55,314 nt of DNA from Bacteroidota bacterium. Its GTDB lineage: Bacteria; Bacteroidota; Ignavibacteria; UBA10030; UBA8401. Made by a program: the position numbers and the translations under genes. Below the pieces are notes generated by a model. That model searched no databases. It saw only the letters and a program-made list of their open reading frames with translations, and was not told where the DNA came from. The stretch is taken from contig SXSI01000024.1 of NCBI GenBank assembly GCA_005792285.1, positions 1 through 55,314 on the forward strand, given 5' to 3'. Of this stretch, positions 17,421-26,045 are shown piece by piece. The first letter of the stretch is position 1. Every line of letters begins with the position of its first letter.

Positions 17421-18168
17421 CTCACTTTTTGAATATTTAGTTCGATTAGGAGATGATCGTTTAATTCTCGGCCACCGATTATCGGAATGGTGTGGACACG
17501 CACCAATTTTAGAGGAAGATATTGCACTCGCAAATATTGCACAAGATTGCATTGGACATGCGACACATTTTTTGAATGCTGCATCCGAAGTTGAAAATAA
17601 AATTAAAACTGCAGACGAACTCACATATTTTAGGGATGCTATTGATTATAAAAATCTACTAATTATGGAATTACCAAAAGGGGATTTTGCTTTTACAATT
17701 GTTCGTCAATTTCTTGTCGATTCGTTTACATTTTTATTGTATGAAAAATTACAGAACTCCGGCAATAAATTTATTTCTGATATTACAACAAAAGCATTAA
17801 AAGAAGTTCAATATCATTTGCGACATTCGAGCCAATGGGTTTTAAGACTTGGAGATGGAACTGAATTGAGTCATGAAAAAACGCAAAATGCATTAAATAT
17901 TTTATGGCTTTATACAAATGAAATGTTCGAAAGTGATGAAATTGAAAACTCTCCATCATTAAAAAATTTTATTACTAAAAGCTCTGATCTTGAAAGTGAA
18001 TGGGAAAACAAAGTTATCTCACATCTTCAAAATGCAACATTAAAAATTCCTGAGATGCAAACAAATTATTTAAGTGGCGGAAGAAGAGGAATTCATACTG
18101 AACATTTAGGACATTTACTTTCCGAAATGCAAATAGTTGCGCGAACTTATCCGGGAGCAAAATGGTAA
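17401..18168 (+). CDS. paaC: Phenylacetyl-CoA epoxidase subunit C (structural)
   Basis: This protein of about 255 residues is homologous to PaaA's fold but serves as the structural partner. Family segments include YLVRLGDDRLILGHRLSEW, APILEEDIALANIAQD and HLRHSSQWVLRLGDGT. The frame is open further upstream (an ATG at 17314), but the ATG at 17401 gives the family's usual length of about 250 and a 20-nt overlap with paaB. It overlaps paaD by 7 nt. Confidence 0.95.
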   Translation: MHLKNDNSLFEYLVRLGDDRLILGHRLSEWCGHAPILEEDIALANIAQDCIGHATHFLNAASEVENKIKTADELTYFRDAIDYKNLLIMELPKGDFAFTIVRQFLVDSFTFLLYEKLQNSGNKFISDITTKALKEVQYHLRHSSQWVLRLGDGTELSHEKTQNALNILWLYTNEMFESDEIENSPSLKNFITKSSDLESEWENKVISHLQNATLKIPEMQTNYLSGGRRGIHTEHLGHLLSEMQIVARTYPGAKW

Positions 18169-18653
18169 CCGTAGAAACTGAAACAATTCAACAAATTTAT
18201 AATTTGCTGAAAACTATTTCAGATCCTGAAATTCCAACAGTTAGCATTACCGATCTTGGTCTTGTAAGAAATGTAGAATTTATAAATAATAAAGTTATAG
18301 TGACTATAACACCGACTTATTCCGCTTGCCCTGCGATGCATTTTATTGAACGTGAAATAATTAATACACTTCAACTTAATTTATTTGAAAATGTAGAAGT
18401 AAAAATAAATTTAAATCCTGCGTGGTCAACAGATTGGGTTACAAAAGAAGGAAAAATAAAATTAAAAGAAAGCGGAATTGCGCCCCCTTTACCAATAATT
18501 AATAAAGTTGAATTCAAACAAAATACAATTACATGTCCGTATTGTAATTCAAACAAAACAATTTTAAAAAGTGAATTCGGTTCAACTGCATGTAAATCAT
18601 TTTATTTTTGCGAAGATTGTTTAACTCCATTTGATTATTTTAAACCAATTTAA
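18162..18653 (+). CDS. paaD: Phenylacetyl-CoA epoxidase maturation protein D
   Basis: This 163-residue protein has an N-terminal MIP18/DUF59 domain (ISDPEIPTVSITDLGLVRNV, then TYSACPAMHFIE) and a C-terminal zinc ribbon with CPYC and CEDC pairs. PaaD is thought to act in Fe-S or di-iron cofactor assembly for the epoxidase. Full length is retained compared with E. coli. The gene normally next to it, paaE (the Fe-S flavin reductase), does not follow. Confidence 0.94.
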   Translation: MVTVETETIQQIYNLLKTISDPEIPTVSITDLGLVRNVEFINNKVIVTITPTYSACPAMHFIEREIINTLQLNLFENVEVKINLNPAWSTDWVTKEGKIKLKESGIAPPLPIINKVEFKQNTITCPYCNSNKTILKSEFGSTACKSFYFCEDCLTPFDYFKPI

Positions 18654-18656
18654 AAA

Positions 18657-19439
18657 ATGAACAACATTAATTTTACATCTGAAAATCAAATCGGGATAAT
18701 TCGTTTAAATCGCCCCGATGTATTAAATAGTTTCACAATTGAAATGTCAAAAGAAGTTGCTTCGGCACTTCAACAATGCGGCGAAGATAATAATATCCGA
18801 GCTATTTACATTACTGGAAACGGAAGAGGGTTTTGCGCCGGACAAGATATAAATGAATTTCTTTCAGGTGGTTTAGAGGAAATTCATCTCGGAAAAATTT
18901 TGGAGGAAACTTATACACCTATTATTCGTGCAATTCGCACAATTGAAAAACCAATTATTTGCGGTGTAAATGGAGTTGCGGCAGGTGCCGGAGCAAATAT
19001 TGCATTAGCTTGCGATTTTGTTGTTGCAAGCGAACGAGCAAGTTTTGTTCAGTCATTTAGTAAAATTGGATTAATCCCGGATGCAGGAGGTTCATTTTTT
19101 CTTCCGCGATTAGTTGGATTTGCAAAAGCTACAGAATTATTTATGCTTGCTGATAAAATTTCTGCAGCCGATGCAGAAAAACTCGGAATGATTTATAAAT
19201 CCGTTCCTGAAAATGAAATGGAAATAGTTGCAATTAAGCTTGCTGAAAGATTTTCTTTACTTCCGACAAAAGCAATTGGATATATTAAAAAATTGTTGAA
19301 CTCTACTTTTTCAAATTCATTGGAGGATCAACTTTCTATGGAAGGTGAATTACAGGAACTCGCCGGAATGACAAAAGATTTTAAAGAAGGAATTAATGCA
19401 TTTCTAGAAAAGCGCAATCCGAAATTTTTAGGTGAGTAA
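18657..19439 (+). CDS. paaG: 1,2-epoxyphenylacetyl-CoA isomerase (crotonase family)
   Basis: This 260-residue enoyl-CoA hydratase/isomerase fold protein has an oxyanion-hole region GRGFCAGQDINEF and GVNGVAAGAGANIALACDF. The segment SKIGLIPDAGGSFFLPRLVG carries the PaaG-type Asp and not the second Glu of true hydratases. PaaG rearranges the epoxide to the oxepin-CoA. It is the only crotonase in the operon. PaaF, which hydrates 2,3-dehydroadipyl-CoA, has no separate gene here, so either PaaG is bifunctional or PaaF is elsewhere. Confidence 0.9.
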   Translation: MNNINFTSENQIGIIRLNRPDVLNSFTIEMSKEVASALQQCGEDNNIRAIYITGNGRGFCAGQDINEFLSGGLEEIHLGKILEETYTPIIRAIRTIEKPIICGVNGVAAGAGANIALACDFVVASERASFVQSFSKIGLIPDAGGSFFLPRLVGFAKATELFMLADKISAADAEKLGMIYKSVPENEMEIVAIKLAERFSLLPTKAIGYIKKLLNSTFSNSLEDQLSMEGELQELAGMTKDFKEGINAFLEKRNPKFLGE

Positions 19440-19442
19440 TAA

Positions 19443-20609
19443 ATGAGCCAGTTTCCTGTTATTGGAATTATTGGTGCTGGAACAATGGGGAGTGGAATTG
19501 CGCAAGTTGCTGCAACTGCCGGACATAATGTTTTAATTTTTGATAATATTTTTGAAGTCGCAAATAATTCTATCCAAATAATTCAGAAATCACTAAATAA
19601 ATTTGTTGAGAAAAATAAATTATCCAAACTCGAATTAGAAAAAATTATTAGAAGAGTAGTTCCAGTAAAATCTCTAAAAGAGTTTTCAAATTCAGAATTA
19701 ATTATTGAAGCGATAATTGAAAATGAAAATATAAAGCAAAAACTTTATTCCGAATTAGAAAAGATAGTTACTCCAAATTGTGTAATTGCAACAAATACTT
19801 CATCGTTCAGTATTCAAAAACTTTCGGAACAATTAATAAAGAGAGACCGATTTATTGGAATGCATTTTTTCAATCCACCAGTTTTAATGGAATTAGTTGA
19901 AATTATTTTTTCATCTGAAACAGATTCAGTATTGCCCGAGAAAATTAAATCACTTTTAATAAATTGGAAAAAAGTTCCGGTAATTGTAAAAGATACCCCG
20001 GGCTTTATTGTAAACAGAATTGCACGCTCCTATTATCTTGAAGCATTAAAAATTCTCGAAGAAAAAATAGCAAATATTCAAACGATTGATTGGGCAATGC
20101 GCGAATTTGGAAAGTTCAAAATGGGACCATTTGAATTAATGGATTTAATTGGGCTGGATATAAATTATTCTGTAAGTAAATCGGTTTATAAATCATTTCA
20201 AAATAATCCAAGATTTAAACCTTCAGAACTTCAAAAAAAAATGGTTTCCGAAAACCAGCTTGGCAGAAAAACCGGAATCGGTTTTTACAATTACGCGAAT
20301 GGAAATATTCAAATTGAGCCAACAAAAGATGAAAAAATTGGAAAAGAAATATGTTACAGAATTATTTCGATGTTGATAAATGAAGCTGCATTTTCGTTGG
20401 AAGAAAATATTGCATCTTACGAAGACATTGAATTAGCAATGCAAAAAGGGGCAAATTATCCGAAAGGATTATTTGATTGGGGAAACGAAATTGGCTATCA
20501 AAATATTATTACTATTTTGAACAAGCTCGAGTTCGAAAAAACAGACAAACGATATTCTGCATGTTCGTTACTACTTGAACTCGATAAAAATAAAATAAAA
20601 ATTAAATAA
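19443..20609 (+). CDS. paaH: 3-hydroxyacyl-CoA dehydrogenase (3-hydroxyadipyl-CoA)
   Basis: This 388-residue protein has the NAD-binding motif GAGTMGSGIAQVAATAGH at residues 11-28, the substrate motif GMHFFNPPVLMELVEII, and two C-terminal 3HCDH domains (LMDLIGLDINYSVSKS; MGANYPKG-like QKGANYPKGLFDWG). It is shorter than E. coli PaaH (about 475) because the interdomain linker and second domain are compact. It oxidises 3-hydroxyadipyl-CoA to 3-oxoadipyl-CoA with NAD+. It overlaps paaI by 1 nt. Confidence 0.93.
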   Translation: MSQFPVIGIIGAGTMGSGIAQVAATAGHNVLIFDNIFEVANNSIQIIQKSLNKFVEKNKLSKLELEKIIRRVVPVKSLKEFSNSELIIEAIIENENIKQKLYSELEKIVTPNCVIATNTSSFSIQKLSEQLIKRDRFIGMHFFNPPVLMELVEIIFSSETDSVLPEKIKSLLINWKKVPVIVKDTPGFIVNRIARSYYLEALKILEEKIANIQTIDWAMREFGKFKMGPFELMDLIGLDINYSVSKSVYKSFQNNPRFKPSELQKKMVSENQLGRKTGIGFYNYANGNIQIEPTKDEKIGKEICYRIISMLINEAAFSLEENIASYEDIELAMQKGANYPKGLFDWGNEIGYQNIITILNKLEFEKTDKRYSACSLLLELDKNKIKIK

Positions 20610-21040
20610 TGAATTCAAAACAAATCGCAATACAATCCGTTGATGCTATGATGAAGAATGATGCATTTAGCAAATGGATGAGAATTAAAATTTTAAATGT
20701 TAAGCCGGGATATTGTAAACTTAAAGCAACAATTACAAAACAAATGCTGAATGGATTTTATATTTGTCATGGCGGAATTCTTTTTTCGATTGCAGATAGT
20801 GCGCTTGCATTTGCATCGAACTCTCATGGAATAATTTCAGTAAGTATTAGTTCAAGTTTTAATATTCCAAACTCTGCAAAAAAAGGAGATGTTGTTACTG
20901 CGGTTGCAAAAGAAATTAGTAAAAGTAATAAAATTGGTCATTACAATATTATTCTTACAAATCAAAAAAAAGTTAATGTTGGAATATTTAAAGGGACAGT
21001 TTATCGAACAAGTAAAAAAATAATTCAAAATGAAAAATGA
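20609..21040 (+). CDS. paaI: Hydroxyphenylacetyl-CoA thioesterase
   Basis: This 143-residue hotdog-fold thioesterase has the family motif LNGFYICHGGILFSIADSALAF (HGG with the catalytic Asp in the following helix). PaaI hydrolyses dead-end ring-hydroxylated CoA esters and releases trapped CoA. It overlaps paaH by 1 nt and paaJ by 11 nt. The C-terminus is lysine-rich. Confidence 0.92.
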   Translation: MNSKQIAIQSVDAMMKNDAFSKWMRIKILNVKPGYCKLKATITKQMLNGFYICHGGILFSIADSALAFASNSHGIISVSISSSFNIPNSAKKGDVVTAVAKEISKSNKIGHYNIILTNQKKVNVGIFKGTVYRTSKKIIQNEK

Positions 21041-22241
21041 AGTTTATATAATTAGTGGAGTTCGAACTGCAATTGGAAAATATGGTGGCGCACTTTCAAC
21101 TATCCGTGCAGACGATCTTGCGGCAACTGTAATTCGATCGCTAATCGAAAAAAATAAAAATATTGATCCCGCCGAAATTACAGATGTTATTTTGGGTTGT
21201 TCAAATCAAGCTGGCGAAGATAATCGAAATGTTGCTAGAATGGCGTTGTTGCTTGCAGGACTTCCACATTCTGTTCCCGGCGCAACAATTAATAGGCTTT
21301 GTGCTTCGGGAATGAATGCAGTTGCGATTGCTGCGAATTCAATTTCTGCAGGAAATGGTGATTTATTTATTGCCGGTGGAGTTGAACAAATGACTCGTTC
21401 ACCTTGGGTAATGGCGAAATCTGGTGAAGCATTTTCACGAAATCCTGAAATGGTAGATACAACTTTAGGATGGCGATTTGTAAATCCCAAAATGAAAGAA
21501 ATTTATGGAATTGATTCAATGGGACAAACAGCAGAAAATGTTGCTGAGTATTTGAAAATTTCAAGAGATGATCAAGATAAATTCGCTTTTAAATCGCAAC
21601 AGAAAAATTTAATCGCAAATAACAGAGAAAGATTCAAAAAAGAAATTATTCCGATTGAAATTCAAAAAGGAAAAGAAAAAATAATTTTTGATAAAGACGA
21701 ATATCCACGACCAGATTCAACATTAGAAAAACTTTCAACATTAAAACCAGCATTCAGATTAGATGGAAAAGGAAGTGTAACTGCAGGAAACTCTTCGGGA
21801 ATAAATGATGGAGCTTGTGCATTACTTCTTGCTTCTGAGTCTGCTGTGAAAAAATATAATCTCAAACCAATTGCGAAATTTATAAATTCAGCAGTCGCCG
21901 GAGTTGAACCTCGACTTATGGGATTGGGTCCGATTCCTGCCATAAAAAAAGTTTTGAAAAATTCTTCACTCGGATTAAATCAAATCGATATAATTGAAAT
22001 TAACGAAGCTTTTTCTGCACAAGTTCTTGGTTGTTTAAAAGAATTAAAAATCGAAGATAATGATCAACGAATAAATCCAAATGGTGGCGCGATTGCAATG
22101 GGACATCCACTTGGAATGTCTGGCGCAAGATTAATTTTAACTGCTGCTTTGGAATTACACGATCAACAAAAAAAATATGCGCTCTGTACAATGTGTGTTG
22201 GAGTTGGACAGGGAATGGCAACAATAATTGAAAGAATTTAA
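21030..22241 (+). CDS. paaJ: 3-oxoadipyl-CoA/3-oxo-5,6-dehydrosuberyl-CoA thiolase
   Basis: This 403-residue type-II thiolase has the acyl-accepting Cys in TINRLCASGMNAVAIA (near residue 90), the His of NEAFSAQVLG, the motif NPNGGAIAMGHPLGMSGAR, and the second Cys in LCTMCVGVGQGMA. Length equals that of E. coli PaaJ. It carries out the two thiolytic steps of the phenylacetate pathway, giving acetyl-CoA and succinyl-CoA. Confidence 0.94.
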   Translation: MKNEVYIISGVRTAIGKYGGALSTIRADDLAATVIRSLIEKNKNIDPAEITDVILGCSNQAGEDNRNVARMALLLAGLPHSVPGATINRLCASGMNAVAIAANSISAGNGDLFIAGGVEQMTRSPWVMAKSGEAFSRNPEMVDTTLGWRFVNPKMKEIYGIDSMGQTAENVAEYLKISRDDQDKFAFKSQQKNLIANNRERFKKEIIPIEIQKGKEKIIFDKDEYPRPDSTLEKLSTLKPAFRLDGKGSVTAGNSSGINDGACALLLASESAVKKYNLKPIAKFINSAVAGVEPRLMGLGPIPAIKKVLKNSSLGLNQIDIIEINEAFSAQVLGCLKELKIEDNDQRINPNGGAIAMGHPLGMSGARLILTAALELHDQQKKYALCTMCVGVGQGMATIIERI

Positions 22242-22246
22242 CTTTT

Positions 22247-22879
22247 ATGGCGCGAAAAAAAAATAAAAGTTTTCCAACACCAATGGTTTATTCTTTTAAT
22301 GGATTTATTCCAATAATCGATCCTTCAGCATATATTCATCCAACTGCCACAATTACTGGAAATGTTACAATTGGAAAAAAAGTTTACGTTGGTCCATCGG
22401 CAAGTTTGCGCGGAGATTGGGGAGAGATTATAATAGAGGATGGATGCAACGTACAAGATGGTTGTATTCTTCATGCTTTTCCGGCTGCGAAAGTTCATCT
22501 AAAAAAATGCGCGCATATTGGTCATGGTTCAATTATTCACGGCGCAACAATTGGCGAAAACACTTTAGTTGGAATGAATTCTGTTGTAATGGATTATGCT
22601 GAAATTGGCGACGAATGTATAATTGGTGCATTAAGTTTTGTTCCGGGAGAAATGAAAATCCCGCCGAGGAAAGTTGTAGTTGGTTCGCCGGCAAAAATTA
22701 TTAAAAATGTTTCAGATAAAATGTTGAATTGGAAAACTAATGGAACAAAATTATATCAACAACTCACAATTGATAATCATTCAAAAATGAAATTAGTTCC
22801 TGCTTTAACAAAGCCGAAAAGATTGAAAAAAAAACAATCGAGATCTTTCGAAACTTGGAAAGAAACTAAAAGAAAATAA
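22247..22879 (+). CDS. paaY: PaaY-like hexapeptide-repeat protein (gamma-carbonic-anhydrase/thioesterase family)
   Basis: This 210-residue left-handed beta-helix protein contains imperfect hexapeptide repeats (IHPTATITGNVTIG, VYVGPSASLRGDWG, ILHAFPAAKVHL, HIGHGSIIHGATIG). The histidines at zinc-ligand positions of gamma-carbonic anhydrases are present (LHAF, HIGHGSIIH). In E. coli PaaY is a thioesterase that protects the paa pathway from inhibitory CoA derivatives. The N-terminus and the lysine-rich C-terminus are slightly longer than usual. Confidence 0.9.
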   Translation: MARKKNKSFPTPMVYSFNGFIPIIDPSAYIHPTATITGNVTIGKKVYVGPSASLRGDWGEIIIEDGCNVQDGCILHAFPAAKVHLKKCAHIGHGSIIHGATIGENTLVGMNSVVMDYAEIGDECIIGALSFVPGEMKIPPRKVVVGSPAKIIKNVSDKMLNWKTNGTKLYQQLTIDNHSKMKLVPALTKPKRLKKKQSRSFETWKETKRK

Positions 22880-22896
22880 GTTTAGTAAAATAAAAA

Positions 22897-24924
22897 ATGC
22901 AAGTTCAAAGTTATATTAATGGAAAATGGATTGAGGGAAGTGGGAAAACAACTCAACTTAAACACGCTGTAAATGGATCTATTGTAGCTGAAGTTTCGAG
23001 CATCGAAAATTCATTCGACCAAATTCTTAAATATGGTCGTGAAGTTGGTGGAACAAAACTTAGACAATTTACAATTCATCAACGAGCAAATATGTTGAAA
23101 GAGTTGGGAAAATATTTAACAGAAAGAAAAAAAGAATTTTATAAACTTTCAGCTTGGAGTGGCGCAACAAAAGGTGATTCATGGCTCGATATAGATGGTG
23201 GATTTGGAACTTTATTTACGATCTCAAGTAAAGCGCGAAAAGAATTATCCAACAAATCTTTTCATCTCGACGGAGGAGTTGAGGAACTATCGAAACTCGG
23301 AACTTTTAAAGGAAGACATTTAATGCTTCCACTTCAAGGAGTAGCGCTTCATATAAATGCTTTTAATTTTCCGAACTGGGGAATGTTAGAAAAATTTTCA
23401 CCATCGTTTATAGCAGGAATGCCGACAATTGTAAAGCCTGCAACGCAAACTTGTTACGTTGCTTATGGAATTGTAAAAGAAATTATTGCTTCAGGAATTC
23501 TTCCCGAAGGATCGTTGCAGTTAATTTCTGGAAGTGCCGGAAATATTTTTGATTATCTCACCTCACAGGATGTTGTAACATTTACCGGCTCGCAATCAAC
23601 AGGATTAAAACTTCGTCAACATGAAAATGTGCAACGCAATTCAATTCGCTTCAACATGGAAGCTGATTCATTAAATAGTTCAATTCTTGGAAGTGACGCA
23701 AATCCCGACTCGGTAGAATTTACTTTATTTATAAATGAAATAATTAAGGAAATGATTTCCAAAGCGGGACAAAGATGTACTGCGATTCGAAGAGCAATTG
23801 TCCCTTCAAAATTTGTAAATGAAGTTATTAAGGAATTAAAAAATAGAATCTCAAAAATAATTATTGGTGACCCATCCGAAGAAGGTGTAATGATGGGACC
23901 ATTAGTTAGCCATGAACAAGTTTCAGAAGTTGGAATAAGAGCAAAGGAAATACAAAAAAGTTGCGAACTAGTTTATACTCAAAATGAAAATGTAAAATTT
24001 CGAGGAGTTGGAATTTCAGCAGGATCATTTTTTAGTCCCACTCTATTATATTGCAAAGAGCCGATGACTTCTGAAGAGGTTCACAATATTGAAGCGTTCG
24101 GTCCGGTAACTACTGTAATGAGTTATAAAAATATTGATGAACTTTGTTTGCTTGTAAAAAAAGGAAATGGAAGTTTAGTCGCATCATGTTTTACAAATGA
24201 TGATTCGTTTGCTAGAAAAGTTGTAATGGAAATTGGTTCGTATCACGGAAGATTGATGATTGTTAATCGATATTGTTCAAATGAATCAACCGGACATGGT
24301 TCACCGATGCCGCAATTAGTTCATGGTGGTCCAGGAAGAGCTGGTGGTGGTGAAGAACTTGGCGGGACGAGATCGATTTTACATTATATGCAACGCGTTG
24401 CAATTCAAGGATCTCCAACTACATTAATGAATATTTCAGATGAATATGTAAAAGGCGCTCAAACTGAAGAATCAATTCATCCATTTAAAAAATATTTTGA
24501 AGAATTAAAAATAGGGGACTCATTATTAACCGAGCGACGAACAATCACCGAAGAAGACATTTCTAATTTTGCGGATTTAAGTGGCGACCATTTTTATGCG
24601 CATATGGAAGATGAACTATCTAAGCAATCAATTTTTGAAAGAAGAGTTGCACATGGTTATCTTGTACTTTCTGCTGCAGCCGGATTATTTGTTTGGCCAG
24701 ACCCAGGACCTGTACTTGCAAATTATGGACTTGAAAGTTTGCGATTTATTAAACCGGTTTTTCCAAATGATAGTATTCAAGTAAAACTAACTTGCAAGAA
24801 TAAACAGGTTAAAGAAGGTGATCAAAATGGAGTTGTGCATTGGGATGTTGTTGTAAAAAATCAACTTGAAGAAGACGTTGCACTTTACACACTTTTAACT
24901 TTGGTGAAAAGAAAAGATTTTTAA
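22897..24924 (+). CDS. paaZ: Bifunctional oxepin-CoA hydrolase / 3-oxo-5,6-dehydrosuberyl-CoA semialdehyde dehydrogenase
   Basis: This 675-residue fusion is the same size as E. coli PaaZ (681). The N-terminal aldehyde dehydrogenase has its catalytic Cys in KAGQRCTAIRRA (about residue 294), and the glutamate is in the preceding NMEADSLN. The C-terminal MaoC-like R-hydratase has LSGDHFYAHMED (about 560-571), with the Asp-His pair that opens the oxepin ring. It catalyses ring cleavage and oxidation of the resulting aldehyde. The gene begins 17 nt after paaY. Confidence 0.96.
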   Translation: MQVQSYINGKWIEGSGKTTQLKHAVNGSIVAEVSSIENSFDQILKYGREVGGTKLRQFTIHQRANMLKELGKYLTERKKEFYKLSAWSGATKGDSWLDIDGGFGTLFTISSKARKELSNKSFHLDGGVEELSKLGTFKGRHLMLPLQGVALHINAFNFPNWGMLEKFSPSFIAGMPTIVKPATQTCYVAYGIVKEIIASGILPEGSLQLISGSAGNIFDYLTSQDVVTFTGSQSTGLKLRQHENVQRNSIRFNMEADSLNSSILGSDANPDSVEFTLFINEIIKEMISKAGQRCTAIRRAIVPSKFVNEVIKELKNRISKIIIGDPSEEGVMMGPLVSHEQVSEVGIRAKEIQKSCELVYTQNENVKFRGVGISAGSFFSPTLLYCKEPMTSEEVHNIEAFGPVTTVMSYKNIDELCLLVKKGNGSLVASCFTNDDSFARKVVMEIGSYHGRLMIVNRYCSNESTGHGSPMPQLVHGGPGRAGGGEELGGTRSILHYMQRVAIQGSPTTLMNISDEYVKGAQTEESIHPFKKYFEELKIGDSLLTERRTITEEDISNFADLSGDHFYAHMEDELSKQSIFERRVAHGYLVLSAAAGLFVWPDPGPVLANYGLESLRFIKPVFPNDSIQVKLTCKNKQVKEGDQNGVVHWDVVVKNQLEEDVALYTLLTLVKRKDF

Positions 24925-24941
24925 TATTATTTATAATTAAA

Positions 24942-25745
24942 ATGAATTCTAAAGAAATGTTTAAAAAATATGTTTTAATAACAGGTGCATCGAGTGGAAT
25001 TGGACTTGAGCTGGCACATCAATTTGCTAAAAATGGATATGATTTAATTTTAGTTGCACGAAGGAAAAAATTATTACAAACATTAGCAAACGAACTTCAT
25101 ACTAAATATGGAAGTGAAAGTGAATTAATTGAAAAAGATTTAGAAGAACCAAATGCAGCAAAAGAAGTAGTTGCAATTCTACAAAGAAAAAATATTTCAA
25201 TAGAAATTCTTGTAAATAATGCAGGCTTTGGAACTTTTGGAGATTATAACTCGTCGGATGAAGAAACAAATTCAAGAATGGTTCAGCTAAATATAACTTC
25301 ATTAATGTCTTTAACGAGATTGCTGATTCCTTCAATGTTAAAAAGAAAAGTTGGAAAAATTTTAAATGTGGCTTCCATGGCAGCATTTCAACCGGGACCA
25401 TTTATGGCAGTTTATTACGCGTCGAAATCTTTTGTACTCAGTTTTTCAGAAGCACTTTCATCAGAATTAGAAGGAATGGGAGTTACAGTTACAGCACTTT
25501 GTCCAGGTCCCGTACCAACAGGATTTCAAGAACGTGCAAGAGTTGGAAAAGCGTTAATGATGAAATCAATAATGACAAAGTCAGCACAATTTGTTGCAGA
25601 AGAAGCTTACAAAGGAACAATGAAAGGAAAACAAATTGTAATTCCCGGAGCGATAAATAATATTTTAGTAGTGATGGGAAAATTCATGCCGAGAAAATTT
25701 TTAATAATGGTTGTTAAAAGAATAATGCATAAAAGAGAAAAATAA
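24942..25745 (+). CDS. SDR-family oxidoreductase
   Basis: This 267-residue classical short-chain dehydrogenase has TGASSGIG (residues 13-20), NNAGFGTFG, the catalytic serine in NVASMAAF and the YYASK motif with Tyr and Lys intact. The C-terminal half ends in a basic, somewhat hydrophobic tail (NILVVMGKFMPRKFLIMVVK). This fits the DltE/HSD17B-like subgroup that can associate with membranes. It lies 17 nt after paaZ and 1 nt before the glutaredoxin-like gene, so it is probably the tail of the paa transcript. Its substrate is unknown. Confidence 0.88.
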   Translation: MNSKEMFKKYVLITGASSGIGLELAHQFAKNGYDLILVARRKKLLQTLANELHTKYGSESELIEKDLEEPNAAKEVVAILQRKNISIEILVNNAGFGTFGDYNSSDEETNSRMVQLNITSLMSLTRLLIPSMLKRKVGKILNVASMAAFQPGPFMAVYYASKSFVLSFSEALSSELEGMGVTVTALCPGPVPTGFQERARVGKALMMKSIMTKSAQFVAEEAYKGTMKGKQIVIPGAINNILVVMGKFMPRKFLIMVVKRIMHKREK

Positions 25746-25746
25746 A

Positions 25747-26010
25747 ATGTCAAAAAAAATTATAATGTATTCAACATCGTGGTGCAGTGATTGTGTAAAT
25801 GCAAAAAGATTTCTTGCACAAAAAAATATTCCGTACGAAGAAATTGATATTGATGCAGACGATGCTGCTGCGAAACAAGTTATAGAATGGTCAGGAGGAA
25901 GGAGAGTGATTCCAACATTTCAGATTGTCGATGAAAACAATTCAAATACAATAATAATGCACAACCCACCAATTTCTAAATTAGCTGAAGTGTTAGAAAT
26001 AGAGTATTAA
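25747..26010 (+). CDS. Glutaredoxin-like (mycoredoxin-type) protein
   Basis: This 87-residue thioredoxin-fold protein has a redox motif C13-S-D-C16 in TSWCSDCVNAKRFLA, the cis-Pro segment RVIPTFQI and a C-terminal helix. The acidic CSDC motif resembles mycoredoxin/NrdH-like glutaredoxins. It sits at the 3' end of the paa operon, 1 nt after the SDR gene. Any link to phenylacetate metabolism is inference, for example repair of oxidised thiols produced by uncoupled epoxidase. Confidence 0.85.
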   Translation: MSKKIIMYSTSWCSDCVNAKRFLAQKNIPYEEIDIDADDAAAKQVIEWSGGRRVIPTFQIVDENNSNTIIMHNPPISKLAEVLEIEY

Positions 26011-26045
26011 TTTGCAATCGTTTTAATTTCATTTCATAAAAAATA

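Noticed and set aside
25102-25401. 99-codon minus-strand frame opposite the SDR gene
   Set aside because: It is a leucine- and phenylalanine-rich mirror of a real SDR gene with intact motifs, and has no independent support.
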